In this document: positions 34,040 through 46,494 of the stretch, piece after piece
Layout of the letters: each line of letters starts with the position of its first letter
Numbering within the stretch: the first letter of the stretch is position 1
Source: Aselliscus stoliczkanus
Taxonomy: Eukaryota > Chordata > Mammalia > Chiroptera > Hipposideridae
NCBI GenBank assembly: GCA_033961575.1
Contig: CM066738.1
Coordinates: 70,851,478 to 70,915,477, forward strand
Direction: 5' to 3'
DNA length: 64,000 bases
Notes under the pieces: generated by a model
Database searches by the model: none
What the model saw: the letters and a program-made list of their open reading frames with translations, nothing else
What the model was told of the DNA's origin: nothing
Program-made: the position numbers and the translations under genes

Positions 34040-35004
34040 TCTGGCTGTCTCTCTGGGATTGCTTTGATGTATTAGATAGATCACCAGGAGAGCCCTGGCT
34101 GGATCACGCAGGCACACAGCTCACGGCCCAACACTCCTAGGAAAACTCCCAATCTCAGCCTGTCCCAATCAGCCGCTCGCAGATCAGGCCGAGCAGCCCA
34201 ACAACCAATCACCAGACTGGCAACTCTGCAAGCAAGTGCAGAGAGCGGGACCCGAGGCAGCTTGCGCACTCCCGCGTCTCAGTGAGCAGCCTGTTGGAGC
34301 CGGAGGGTACCCGCCCTGCGTTTCCCTGGCAACGCAGTATAAGCCGGGCAGAGGGTGGGGATCCAAGGCTACAGGCGCACGCACGCAAGCACACACGTAC
34401 TTCTGCGCCAAATCCACCCGACCAATTAGGTCTCGGACCTGATCCTTCGTGGGAGGGCCCAAGCCCGACAAAATGGCGTCCTCCCTACACCACTCGTGTG
34501 CAGGCTTTGCACCACGGGAACAACAGTTCAAAAACCTCCAGCCTTTGCACCAAAGGTGCTCAGTTCAGTCCGTCCCCGCAGGCTCCTGGCTCACACAGCC
34601 ACTCCCTCCACCAGGAAGCAGGTAAGTGCTCACCAGCGAGCAAGCCCGGGCGCCGGCCCCACTGATTCTCCAGCCGCTCTTAGCCTCACTAATTTACTGC
34701 CGGCTATCTTAGAACTCCTCTTCCTGGCGTAGGAACTCTGGGCTAGTGAGCTTGGAGTTCAGCCAGAGGGTCTCTCCCCCAGCCAAAGAAGCTTCCCACG
34801 GCTGGGGCTTCCCTCACGGGGCTCACCCTCTCTCGTCTCCGCCCATCCTACCAGACCTACACGGCTTCCTCTTTAAGTTCTTCATTTAGTGGTTCTGTTC
34901 ATCTAGTGCTGGGGACCTCCAACGTTGAATGCTGTATAATTTGCTTGTAATTTTGGTGTGATCCTGGGAGGCAGTTAGCACAGCATCTGTCTATTGCGCC
35001 ACTT
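34040..35004 (-). promoter_or_regulatory. Complete 5'UTR/internal promoter of half-L1 copy 2
   Basis: GC-rich, CpG-rich leader of about 965 bases directly upstream of ORF1. The inner ~480 bases match 1-580 of copy 1 but with one 111-bp monomer instead of two. The outer ~500 bases are not visible in copy 1 because of the window edge. Promoter role inferred from L1 biology. Confidence 0.7.
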
Positions 35005-35009
35005 TTTTC

Positions 35010-37365
35010 TAGACCTATTTTGTTTTTTAGATTACACATATAAGTGAGATCATATGGTATTTGACTTTCTCTGTCTGACTCAATTCACTTAGCATAATAC
35101 CCTCTAGGTCTATCCATGTTGTCAAGAATGGTAAGATTTCATTCTTTTTATGGCTGAGTAATATTCCATTGTATGTATATACCACTTCTTTATCCAATAG
35201 TTTATTGATGGACACTTAGGTTACTTCCATATCTTGGTTATTGTAAATAATGCTGCAATGAACTTAAGGATGCATATATATTTTTGAATTCATGTTTAGG
35301 ATTTCTTCAGATAAATACCCAGAAGTGGAATTGCTGGGTCATGTGGTATTCTATTTTAATTTTTTGAAGAACTTCCCAATTGTTTTCCGTAGTGGCTGCA
35401 CCAATTTGCAATCCCACCAACAGTGTACCAGTGTTCCCTTTTCTCTATATCCTGTCCAACATTTATTGCTTGTTAATTTATTGATGATAGCCATTTTGAC
35501 AAGTGTGAGGTGATATCTCATTGTGGTTTTAGTTTGCATTTCTCCGATGATTAGTGACATTGAACATCTTTTCATATGTTTTTGGCCACCTGTAAGTCCT
35601 CTTTGGAGAAATGTCTATTAAGGTCCTCTGCCCATTTTTTAATTGGATTATTTGGTTGTTTTTCATTTTAAGTTGTATGAGTTTTTATATATTTTGGATA
35701 TTAACTCCTTATCAGATGGATCATTGGAAAATATCTTCTCCCATTCAGTAGGTTGTCCTTTTGTTTTGTTGTTGTTTTCCTTTGCTGTGCAAAAACTTTA
35801 GTTTGATGTAGTGCTATTTGTTTACTTTTTCCTTTTATTTCCCTTACCCAAGGAGATATATCCAAAAAATATTACTAAGAGCAATATCAAAGAGTTTACT
35901 GCCTATGTTTTCTTCTAGGAGTTGTATGGTTTCCGGTCTTACATTTCAGTCTTTAATTCATTTTGAGTTTATACTTGTATATTGTGTAAGAAACTAGTCT
36001 AATTTCATTTTTTAAAATATATCTGTCCAGTTTTCCAAGTGCTATTTTTTGGACAGATCTGTCTTTACCCCATTGCATAGTCTTGCTTCCTTTGTCATAG
36101 ATTAATTGAACATATAGGCATGGGCTTATTTCTGGGTTCTCTATTCTTTTCCATTGATGTATGCATCTGTTTTTATGCCAGTATTATGCTCTTTTGATTA
36201 CTATAGTCTTGTAGTACAGTTTGATATCAAGTAGCATGATAGGACCAACTTTGTTCTTCTTTCTCAAGGTTGCTGTGGCTATTCGGGGTCTTTTGTGATT
36301 CCATATAAATTTTAAAATTACTTGTTCCAGTTATGTGGAAAATGCCATTGGTGTTTTGATAGATATTGCATTGAATCTATAGATTGCTTTGGATTGTGTG
36401 GACATTTTAATGATGTTAATTCTTCCTATCCATGAGCATGGTATCGCTTTCCATTTATTTGTACCTCTTTTAATTACTTTTTTCAATGTCTATAATTTTC
36501 TGAGCACAGGTCTTTTACCTCCTTGGTTAAATTTATTCCTAGGTATTTTTCATGCAATTTTAAAAGGGATTGTTGTCTTAATTTCCTTTTCTGATAGTTC
36601 ATTATTGGTGTGTAAAAATGCACGTGATTTCTAAATATTAATTTTGTATTCCACTACTTTACTAAATTCATTTACCAGTTCTAATAGTTTTTTGGTGAAA
36701 TGTTTAGGGTTCTATATATATATAGTAGGATGTCATCTGCAAATAATGACAGTTTTATTTCTTCCTTTCCAATTTGGATGCCTTTTATTTCTTTCTCTTG
36801 TCTGATTGTTGTGGTTAAGACTTCTAGTACTATGTTGAATAAAAGTGGTGAAAGGGAACATCCTTGTCTTGTTCCTGATCTTAAGGAAATGCTTTTAGCT
36901 TTTCACCATTGATAATGATGTTAGCTGTAGATTTGTCATATGTGGCTTTTACAATACTGAGGTATGTTCCTTCTATTCCCACTTTGCTGAGAGTTTTTAT
37001 CCTAAATGGAGGCTGGATTTTGTCAAATGCTCTTTCTGCCTCTATTGATATAATCATATGTTTTTATCTTTCATTTTGTTATGTGGTATATCAAGTTAAT
37101 TGATTTGCAGATATTGAGCCAACCTTGCATCCCAAGGATAAATCCCACTTGATCATGGTGTATGATCTTTTTTAATGTATTGCTAAATTTGGCTTGCTAA
37201 TGCTTTTGAAAATTTTTACATCTATTTCATCAGAGATGTTGGCCTATAATTTTCTTTTTTTTGTAGTGACTTTGCCTGGTTTTGGAATCAGTGTGATGCT
37301 GGCCTCATAAAATGAGCTTGGGAAACTTCTCTCCTCTTAAACTTTTTAAAATATTTGAGAAGGGT
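35010..37365 (-). mobile_element. Antisense L1, ORF2 part of the split copy
   Basis: Complement of L1 ORF2 from the C-terminus (TTAGATTACACATATAAGTG at 35029) to the reverse-transcriptase domain (ATCCCACTTGATCATGGTGT near 37142, GGTTTTGGAATCAGTGTGAT near 37277). Multiple stops and shifts. 5'-truncated at 37365, where the older + strand L1 resumes. Confidence 0.85.
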
Positions 37366-37434
37366 AAGTATTACACAAGAGACTCGTTTTAGCTACAAAG
37401 ACACAAATATACTGGAGGTAAAAAGATGGAAAAA

Positions 37435-37885
37435 GGGGCCGGCCGAGTGGCACCTTGGTTAAGAGCTGGTTTTGGGATGCCAGCAGCCCCAGTTCAGATC
37501 CCACATATGAGGGCCAGTGACACTGCCTTCTACAGCTAACAACAACTCCACCTGGAGCTGGGCTGTGTGAGCCCCGGCGACGATGTAGGCTGCAGCCCCT
37601 GCTGCAGTGGGCTGCCATAGGCTACAGTGAGTGGCCAGCAGCCCGCGTGAGTGGCCGGCAGCCAGCATGAGCTGCCAATAGCTGCGATGAGCGACCATCC
37701 AGAGGCCGGCAACCGATCTGCCTCATGCAGGAAGAGTGCAATGATGACACCAATATGGGCCAGTGAAGCAACGTCTTCTGCAACTAGACTATAGAACAAA
37801 AAGATAGCAACTTGTCTGTTCCCCTTCCCCGATTCTCCAATGCTGTTCCCCTCCCCCAACTCCCCAATAAAATCTTAAAAAAAAA
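37435..37885 (+). mobile_element. Long-form tRNA-derived SINE, full length
   Basis: Head GGGGCCGGCCGAGTGGCACC, body, and tail CCCCAATAAAATC plus A-run. Target duplication AAAGATGGA.AAA on both sides. Confidence 0.92.
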
Positions 37886-39604
37886 AAAGATGGAGAAAGA
37901 TATTCCATGCAAATAGCACCTAAAATAGAGCAGAGATGTCTAAGTAGTATCAGACAAAACAGACTTTAAGTACAGGAGAGCAAAAAAAAAGACATTATAT
38001 ATTAATAAAATGTTTGATGCAACAAAGTACAGTAATTGTTAATATTTATATACCTAATGACAGGCCATCAAAATCTAGGAAGCAAAAACTGACAGAATTA
38101 GAGTAAAAAAAATATAGTTCTACAATAGTAGTTGGAGCTTTAACAACACAATTGACTAACTAGATATAACAAATACATACATAACACTCTACCCAACAGT
38201 AGAAACAGATTTTTCTCAAGCGCACATGGTGTATTTTCCAAGACTGACTATATGTTAGTCCACAAATTAAATCTCAATAAATTTTAAATGATAGATATCA
38301 CAGTATCTCTCCAACCACAAAAAGATAAAGTTCGTAATAAATAACAGAAGAAAAACTGGAAATTTTACAAAATTGTGGAAATTAAACAAAAACAACCAAT
38401 GGATCAAGAAGAAATCAAAATAGAAATTAGAAAATTGGGTTAGATACCAATGAAATTGAAAATAAAACATACCAAATATTAAGGGATACAATGAAAGCAT
38501 GAAGGTATGAAGACATGAATCCATAAAGGTGGAAATTTATAATAAATGCTTACATTAAAAATAAGAAAACTCTCAAATCAAGAACCTAATGTTATAACTT
38601 ATGGAACTAAAAAAAGGAAGAAAGAACTAAACCCAAAGTTATCAGAATTAAGGAAGGATATAATAAAGATTAGAGAATAGATAAATGAAATAGAGAATAG
38701 AAAACAATACAGAAAACCAATGAAACAAAAAGTTGATTCTATGAAAAGATCAACAAAATTGATAATTCTTTACCTAGATGGACAAGTAAAAAATGAAGAC
38801 TCATATTTCTAAAATCAGAAATAAAATTGAAGGCATTACTATAAATTCTACAGAAATAAAAAAGATTATAAAAGAGTGCTATGAACATGTTCATAGCACC
38901 ATTATTTACAATAGTTAAAACATACAAGCAACCCAATATTCATTAGAAGATGAATAGATAAGCAAAATGTGATGTATATGTACAATGGAATATTATTCAC
39001 CTTGAAAAGGAAGGAAATTCTGCAGTATGCTACAATACGAATTAACTTTGAAGACATTTATGCTAAGTGAAATGATCAAGTCACATAAAGACAAATACTG
39101 CTTGATTCCACTTTTACGAGGTACTTGGACCGCCAACAAGGAAATGGTCATCTCAGTCATACAACCACAAGGAACTGAATTCTGTTACAATCATATGAGT
39201 TTAGAAGAAGACCTCAGCTCTAGATGAGAACACAGCCTGTCCAACCCTTGGGTTTTTATCCTTATAAGACTCTGAGTAGAAAAATAAACAAGTGAAAACA
39301 TAAAATAGTCAACATAAATCAACTCTAAGATCCAAATGTTAGATTTAATCAAGACTTTCAGAAACTGTTATAAACGTATTCAGTTACACATTAATAGAAC
39401 AAAATACATTTAAAGGACATATGTCTTAATAAGTGAATAGATAGCAAAGCTCAGCAGAGAAAAATAAACTATAAAAAATCAATTCCATTGCTTTGGATTA
39501 GGCAATGGTCTCAAAAACATGAGCAATAAAAGAAAAACAGATAAATTGAACACCTTCAAAATCAAAAACTGTGTTTCAAGGACATTATTAAGAAGATGAA
39601 ATTA

Positions 39605-40094
39605 GGGCTGGCCAAGTGGCATGTTGGTTAAGAGCTGGTTTGGGACACCAGCTCTGAGCAGCAGGGCCCCAGTTCGGATCCCACATGAAGGCCAGTGACA
39701 CTGCCCTCAGCTAAGATGGTGAACAACAGCTCTACCTGGGGCTGGGCTGCCATGAGTCGCCTGCGACGACGTAGGCTGCAGCCCCTGCTGCAGTGGGCTG
39801 CCATAGGCTAGAGTCAGTGGCTGGCAGCCAGTGTGAGTAGCCGGCAGCCCATGTGAGCTGCCAAGAGCCACCGTGATCGGCCGTCCAGTGGCCAGCCGAC
39901 CAATCTGCCTCACCTGGGAAGAGCGCAATGATAATGCCAACATGGGCCAGTGAAGCGATGTCCTCCACAACTAGACTGAGGAACAAAAGGACAGCAACTT
40001 GTGTGTTCCCCTTCCCCGATTCCCCAACACTGTTCCTCTCCCCCAATTCCCCAATTAAAAAAAAAAAAAAGTAGTTTACCACACACACAAAAAA
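39605..40094 (+). mobile_element. Long-form SINE with a second, extended 3' tail
   Basis: Head GGGCTGGCCAAGTGGCATGT, body, and tail ending in poly(A) at 40070. About 24 extra bases (GTAGTTTACC plus CA repeats and A's) follow before the right copy of the perfect duplication AAGATGAAATTA (39593-39604 and 40095-40106). The extra piece therefore inserted with the SINE or grew afterwards. Confidence 0.9.
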
Positions 40095-40551
40095 AAGATG
40101 AAATTATGGTTCACAGAATGAGAGATTATATGATTTGCAAATTATATGTCTGATAAGAAACTTATCTCTAAAATATATAAAGAAATCTTAAAACAATAAT
40201 ATTGTTATTGACAAATATCCTAATTAAAAAATGAGCAAGGATCTGAATAAAAAGAAGATATACAAAGGCAAATAAATATATGAAAAGATGCTCAACATTA
40301 TTAGCCATCAAGGCAACATAAATAAAAACCACAATGAGATATTACTTCACCCCACTAGGACGGCTTGAAACAAAATTCAGATAATAGCAAGTGCAGGTAA
40401 GGATGCAGAGAAATCTTCAAGCACTGCTTGTGGAAATGTAAAATGGTATAACCACTTTGGAAAACAGTCTGGCAGTTCCTCAAATAGTTAAACATAGAGT
40501 TACCATATGACCCAGTAATTCCACTCCTAGATATCTACCCAAGAGAAATGA

Positions 40552-42642
40552 ATACAGCCTTCAGCCTGTCTGACCAGAGAACCTAACCAGAGCACACAGG
40601 AAGCTGTGTAGTCCATTCAACAGCCATACATATAATGACACTTAAACAGAGAGCACAGCCCATGGTTTCTTCTATATATTGAGCAAAACTGGTGGCATCA
40701 CATGAATATGGAATTGCACACTCTGACCTGATTCAGGTCCCCAAACAACAAACTGTATAGGCCCTGATTCCTATCCTGCTGCCCTGCCAAGGCAGTAAAG
40801 CTAATTCATAGTCCCATCTACTACTGAATATAGTACCCAGTCCCAACCAGTTAGTAAGTCTGACTACAAAATCTAGGCAACCACAGAGCCCATCCTACAG
40901 CCAAAAATACTATCCAAATGTTTTCATCCAGAGGCACACCCCCTCCTCACCTCACAGCTTGAACAGTGATCTTGTCCCAAAATAGACCATAATAGCAGAT
41001 CCTATCAGCCCAAAGACATTACCAGCAGATAAACCCAGGATCCTAACTGAGCTGAATAGTGAAGAATGACCTCAGCCAAAGCAGACTATAAAGATTACTC
41101 AAATACATGGATACCAACATAAGGAAGCAAGGATAACAAAACAACCTTGTAAATATGACACCACCAAAGGAAACTAATAATATAATAATACCCTAAATAA
41201 ATGGAGATCTACGATCTGTCAAAGGATTCAGAATAATCCTCTTAAGGAAGTTTAAAGAACTACAAGAAAACAAAGATAGACAACTAAAAAACTATATAGG
41301 AAAACAATGAATCTAAAAAAACCCAGAAGTTTCACAGGAAATAACAATCATCAAAAAAATATCAGAAATCCTAGAGTTCAAAAATATTATAACTGAACTG
41401 AAGAATTCAATTGTTTCAAAAGGAGACTCAACCATGCAAAAGAAGTTAAGTTGGAAGTTAAGACATTAGGAATTACCCAGTCAGAGGAGCAAAAAGGAAA
41501 AAAAAAAATTTTTAAAGAGTGAAGAAAACCCACAGAAGTTATGAGATATAATGAAAAGAAAGAATAGTCACTTGTGGAAAATCCAGAAGGAGAGGAAAAT
41601 ATATTTAAAACAATAACGGCTGAAAATTGCCTGAAGTGGCGAAAGAAATGGACATCCAGATCAAGGAGGCCCAATGGATCCCAAATATTGTAGGTTAAAA
41701 CCAAATAGGGCTACATTGAGACACATTATAATTAAATTGTCAAAAGTCAAAGAGAAAGAAAAATTTAAGAGCAGCAAGAGAAGAGGGAAATTACATAAGA
41801 CTAGCTGTAGATTTCTCAACAGAAACTTCTCAAACCCAGAGAGAATGGGATAACATATTGAAAATATTAAAAGAAAATAACTGTCAAACCAAGAATTCTA
41901 CTCGTATACTGGCAAACCTGTCCTTCAGAAATGAAAGATGGATAAAGACTTCTCCAAAAAAACAAAAGCTGGAGTTCATTACTACCAGACCTGCCATACA
42001 AGAAATACTTAAGGGAGTGGAGTGGAAGTAAAAGAATGCTAATCAACATCATAAGAACATAATAAGGTATCATAAATCTCACTGGCAATGGTAAATACAG
42101 AATCATAGTTAGATTCTGCAATATAGCAATAGTGGTGCATAATTCATTTACAACTACAGTTTAAAAGTTCAAAAAAAAGTAAACATAGCAAAAATAAGCA
42201 TAACTACCATAATCTGTCATTACGTATATTTTAGCAGCAATAACCTAAAATGTGAGGGGGAAAAGAAGTAAAAGTGTAAAGTTTACAAATTCCATTGAGG
42301 TTGTTTCAGTTTAAAAACGGTGTTACAAGTCTAAGATATTTTATGTAAACTTCATGATAACTACAAGGGAAAATTCTTTACTAATTACACAAAAGAATAT
42401 GGTAAATAAGTCAAAGTATACTAATACTAAAAGACATCAAAACACAAATAAACACACACAAAAATGCAGCAGGATAATAAACAAAATAGCTGGAAAATAA
42501 AGAACAAATTGGCAATAGTAAGTCCTTACTTATCACTAATCACTTTAAATATAGATAAATTCTCCAACCAAAAGATATAGACATGGCTGAATGGATTTAA
42601 AAAAAAAAAGATCCAACAATATACCACTTAGAAGAGTCTCAT
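40552..42642 (+). mobile_element. Old L1: 5'UTR, ORF1 relic, ORF2 start
   Basis: The 5'UTR-like region runs about 40552-41300. ORF1 text (about 41340-42030) includes AAATCCTAGAGTTCAAAAAT, a TTATAATTAAATTGTCAAAAG segment and TTCATTACTACCAGACCTGC near its end. ORF2 begins around 42520 (GCTGAATGG at 42587). It is interrupted at 42642 by an antisense L1 and resumes at 43742. Heavily mutated. Confidence 0.7.
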
Positions 42643-43741
42643 TTTTTTAAACTTTTTTATTATTATTATTAGTTACAGATGTACAAAACAATGCAGTAGT
42701 TATCTATTTCACGCCTTACAAAGTGACTACCCCTCCCCCCTCCCCTATCCCCCACTCCTGATATCATACATATCTATTACAATTCCATTGACTCCATCCC
42801 CACACTATATCCCACATCCCATGACTATGTATGTTTTAAATTATAGTTGACATCTAACATTATTCAGCGGCAGCTTCAGATGTACAGTGCAGTGGTCAGG
42901 CCACTACACCGTCCATGAAGTGATCTCCCTGACAAGACATGAGTCCTTCTGATCCCCTAAGAAAAATATTTACAACCTTATTGATTATATTCCCTAAACT
43001 GTCTCTTCTGTCTCTGTGGTAGTATTGTAGTTATCAGTTTGTGTTGCCTCGTCCCTTCCCCTTCTCCCTCATGCCCATCCCCATCCCATCTAGCCCTCAT
43101 CAGTTTTTTCTTTGTGTCTCTAAGACTATTATTTCTGTTTACATTGCTCATTTATTCAGTTCTTTAGATTCCATGTATAAGTGAGATTATATGGTATTTG
43201 TCTTTCTCTGACTGATTTATTTGACTTAACATAATGTTCTCTAGGTCCATCCATATCGTTGCAAATGATACGATTTCTTTCTTCTTTATAGCTGCGTAAT
43301 ACTCCATTGTGTAAATGTACCACAGTTTCTTAATTCGGTCATCTACCGATGGGCATTTCAGTTGTTTCCAAGTCTTGGCTATTGTAAATAGCGCTGCAAT
43401 GAACATAGGGGTGCATATAATTTTTGGAATTAGTGCCTTGGGTTTTTCAGGATAAATACCTAGGAGTAGAATTTCTGGGTCAAAAGGTAGTTCCATTTCC
43501 AGTGTTTTGAGATACCTCCATACTGACTTCCATAGTGGCTGCACCAATCTGCAATCCCACCAACAGTGCAGCAGGGTTCCCTTTTCCCCACAGCCCTGCC
43601 AGCACTTGTTGCCTGATTTATTGATGATAGCCATTCTGACTGGAGTGAGGTGGTATCTCATTGTGGTTTTTATTTGCATTTCCCTAATGATCAGTGAGGT
43701 TGAACATTTTTTCATATGCCTGTTAGCCATCTGTATGTCCT
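42643..43741 (-). mobile_element. 5'-truncated antisense L1 insertion
   Basis: Complement of an L1 3'UTR (42643-43160) and ORF2 C-terminus. The direct repeat AGAGTCTCATTTT at about 42631-42643 and 43746-43758 marks the target duplication in the older L1, so the endpoints are well defined. The sequence is fairly young: 188 codons remain open. Confidence 0.9.
43164..43730 (-). pseudogene. L1 ORF2 C-terminal fragment, open 188 codons
   Basis: Encodes the ORF2p C-terminal region only: [20 protein letters not shown] (cysteine-rich zone), [20 protein letters not shown], ending [15 protein letters not shown]. Full ORF2p is about 1,270 aa with endonuclease and reverse transcriptase; both are absent through 5' truncation. 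The fragment shows strong similarity, inverted, to 45247-45765. Confidence 0.9.
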
Positions 43742-45195
43742 ACAAGAGTCTCATTTTAGCCTTAAAGACATACATAGACAGAGAGTGAAGTGATGGAAAA
43801 ATATATTTCAAGCAAATATAAGAGTAACACACACACAAAAAAAAACTGGAATAGCTATACTAATATCAGACAAAATTAACTTTAATACTGGAAAAAATAT
43901 TGTACTTGTAACAAAAAGAATAGAATACTTAGGAATAAACTTAACGAAGGATGTGAAAGACCTATATACACTGAAAACTGCAAGACATTACTAAAAGAAA
44001 TTGAAGAAGACACAAGGAAATAAAAAGATATTCTGTGATCATGGATTGGAAGAATCAACATAGTTAAAGTGGCCTTATTACCTAAAGCAATACACAGATT
44101 TAATATAATCCCTATCAAAATCTCAATGGCACGTCTTAAAGAAATAGAACAAAAATCATCAGGTTTGTATGGAATCACAAAAGACCCAGAATAGCCAAAG
44201 CAATCCTGGGAAAAAAGAACAAGACTGAAGGTATCACACTCCTGACTTCAAATTATACTACAAAGCAACAGTAATCAAAACAGCATGGTATTGGCAGAAA
44301 AACAGACATAGAGACCAATGGAACAGAATGAAGAACCCAGAAATAAATGCACATACTGGGGGTGCCAAAAACATGTATACAAGTGGACACTTTGGTCAAC
44401 ATTGCTCAAGCAGTGGTTCGCCATAATCAGAAGTGTCTGGACACTGATAGTAACCACTTTGAGCACCTCTTATAATTGCAGAAGTCAAATGTGACTTGTA
44501 TTCATGTTTTATTATAGGTATATATTATTACAATTTTAATACAATTTTCCTTTCTTAAAATGTGTATATACTTTTTTGGCACCCTCTGTATGTGTATAAA
44601 TAACGAAATATTATTCAACCATAATAAAGGAAGAAATCCTACCATTTGTGACAACATGAATGGAACTTGGAGGCATTATGTTAAGTGAAATAAGTCATAC
44701 TGAGAAAGACAGATACTGTATGATCTCACTTATATGTGGAATCTTAACAAAAACAAACAAAAGTCAACTCATAGAAAAAGAGATAGGACTTGTGGTTCCC
44801 AGAGGGGGAGGGTGGGGGGAGGGGGAATTAGAGGAAGGTGGACAAAAAGTACAAACTTCCAGTTATAACATAAATTAGCACTAGAGATCTAATGTACAGC
44901 ATGATTATCATAGCTAACAGTGCTATAGGATACATAGGAAAGTTAAGACAGTAAATCCTAAGAATTCTCATAACAAGGAGAAATTTGTTTTCCTTTTTCC
45001 TTTCCTTCTTTCTTTTCTTTTTATTCTATCTATATGAGAAGATGGATGTTAGCTAAAACTATTTTGGTAATCATGTTACAACATGTAAATGAAACCATCA
45101 TGCTGGATGCCTAAAATGTATATATGTATGTATGTCAATTATTTCTCAATAAAACTGAAAATTTTTCAAAAGTTTAAAATCTTACACAATGGAAT
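43742..45195 (+). mobile_element. Old L1 ORF2 and 3' end, interrupted by a small DNA transposon
   Basis: 43742-43910 continues the ORF2 start region. At about 43910 it jumps to distal ORF2 text (AATAGAATACTTAGGAATAA; ATGGCACGTCTTAAAGAAAT; ACAGACATAGAGACCAATGG), so the middle of ORF2 is missing. A 233-bp mariner-type element splits it at 44356-44588. The C-terminal text and 3'UTR follow, with an AATAAAACTGAAAATTTTT end near 45170. Confidence 0.72.
44356..44588. mobile_element. Non-autonomous Tc1/mariner-type element (233 bp)
   Basis: Ends are CTGGGGGTGCCAAAAACATG and, inverted, CAGAGGGTGCCAAAAAAGTA, each next to TA (44354-44355 and 44589-44590), the mariner target duplication. The left part reads as a degraded transposase C-terminus ([12 protein letters not shown]). 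Removing it restores continuous L1 text on either side. Confidence 0.82.
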
Positions 45196-45216
45196 AAATT
45201 TAAAAATTAATTCTAA

Positions 45217-46269
45217 AAAAGTTCAACCTCACTGGTCATTAGGGAAATGCAAATAAAAACCACCATGAGATACCACCTCACTCCAGTCAGAATGGCTATC
45301 ATCAACAAATCAACAAACAATGAGTGCTGGCGGGGCTGTGGGGAAAAGGGGACCCTGCTGCACTGTTGGTGGGACTGCAGATTGGTGCAGCCACTATGGA
45401 AGTCAGTATGGAGGTATCTCAAAGAACTGGAAATAGAGCTACCGTTTGACCCAGCAATTCCACTCCTAGGTATTTATCCTGAAAAAACCAAGACACTTAT
45501 TCAAAAAAAGTTATGCACCCTGATGTTCATAGCAGCACAATTTACAATAGCTAAGACTTGGAAACAACCAAAATGCCCGTCAGTAGATGACTGGATTAAG
45601 AAACTGTGGTATATTTATACAATGGAGTATTACTCCATTATAAAGAAGAATGAAATCGTGCCATTTGCAATGATATGGATGGACCTAGAGACTATAATGT
45701 TGAGTGAAATAAGTCAGTCAGAGAAGGACAAATACCATATGATCTCACTCATATGTGGAATCTGAAAAACTGTATGAATGAGCAAAGTAAACAGAAACTG
45801 TCTCATAGATATAGAGGAAAAATCAGGGTTGCTAATTTGGAGAGGAATGGGGATGAGGGAGAAGGGGAAGGGATTAGACAGCAAAAATAGGCAACTACAA
45901 TATTGCCACTGGGATAGGAAAAACAGTTTGGGGAATATAATTAATAATGTTGTAAATATTCTGTGGAATGTCAGATGATCATAGGTCTTGTTAGGGAGAC
46001 CATTTCATGGATGGAGTAGAGGTTTGATCACTGCACTGTATTACTAAAGTGGGGGTGGTATACCTACTGTAATTGAATATATATAGATAGTCATGGGATG
46101 TGGATTATACTGTGGAAGAGAGTCAGAGGAAGAGTAATAGATATATATGATATGGGGGGGAGTGGGGTGGTGTATTGGGGGTGGGGGGTTGTCACTTTGA
46201 GGGGTAAAATGTATAACTATTGCACTGTGTTGTACACCTGAAACTAATTAAAAATAAAATAAAATAAAA
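45217..46269 (+). mobile_element. Young 5'-truncated L1 (ORF2 C-terminus plus 3'UTR)
   Basis: Perfect 15-bp duplication AAAAATTAATTCTAA at 45202-45216 and 46270-46284. Ends with CACCTGAAACTAATTAAAAA and (AAAAT)n. This copy shows the undeleted order of ORF2 end and 3'UTR and was used to interpret the half-L1s. Confidence 0.92.
45247..45765 (+). pseudogene. L1 ORF2 C-terminal fragment, open 172 codons
   Basis: Encodes the cysteine-rich C-terminus: [40 protein letters not shown], ending [15 protein letters not shown]. The endonuclease and reverse transcriptase are lacking because the element is 5'-truncated. No promoter or start context is expected; the ATG is internal to ORF2. Confidence 0.9.
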
Positions 46270-46494
46270 AAAAATTAATTCTAATAAGATATTTTTTTAA
46301 GTCCATAAATATTTGGAAATTAAATCACACAATTCTACCTAATATTCGGGTCAAAGAAAAAACTCACAAAAGAAATTATAAAATATTTCTGGTGTTCCCT
46401 GTGACTCCCTTCTGCTTCCTTTTCCAGGGTCAGGGAAGTGGTAGAGACAAAGGCTGATGAAGGTCTAATCAAAATATAGTCTCTTGTATTCTTT

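Larger units (their letters stand above)
32363..35004 (-). mobile_element. Half-L1 retrotransposon copy 2, apparently full length (2.6 kb)
   Basis: Read on the minus strand: 5'UTR (35004-34040) with one 111-bp monomer, ORF1 (34039-33149), the same spacer and first 3'UTR-like block, the ORF2 C-terminal remnant (about 32905-32860), the 3'UTR, and an (AATA)n tail near 32363-32385. Internal junctions coincide with copy 1 at 1453-1760. It sits inside an antisense L1 whose halves resume on both sides, so it inserted as a unit. Only the 5'UTR, ORF1 and 3' end were carried, which marks it as a mobile ORF2-less lineage. Confidence 0.88.
37366..40551 (+). mobile_element. Old L1, right part: decayed ORF2
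   Basis: Continues the element broken at 32009: ACAAGAGACTCGTTTTAGCT at 37376 is the ORF2 QETRF region. ORF2 text is recognisable to about 38890, where it jumps to C-terminal text (ATGTTCATAGCACCATTATT), implying an internal deletion with the short overlap ATGAACATGTTCAT. A non-L1 piece follows (about 39130-39430), then more ORF2 (39430-40551) ending in TACCCAAGAGAAATGAAT. Two long-form SINEs interrupt it. Confidence 0.68.
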
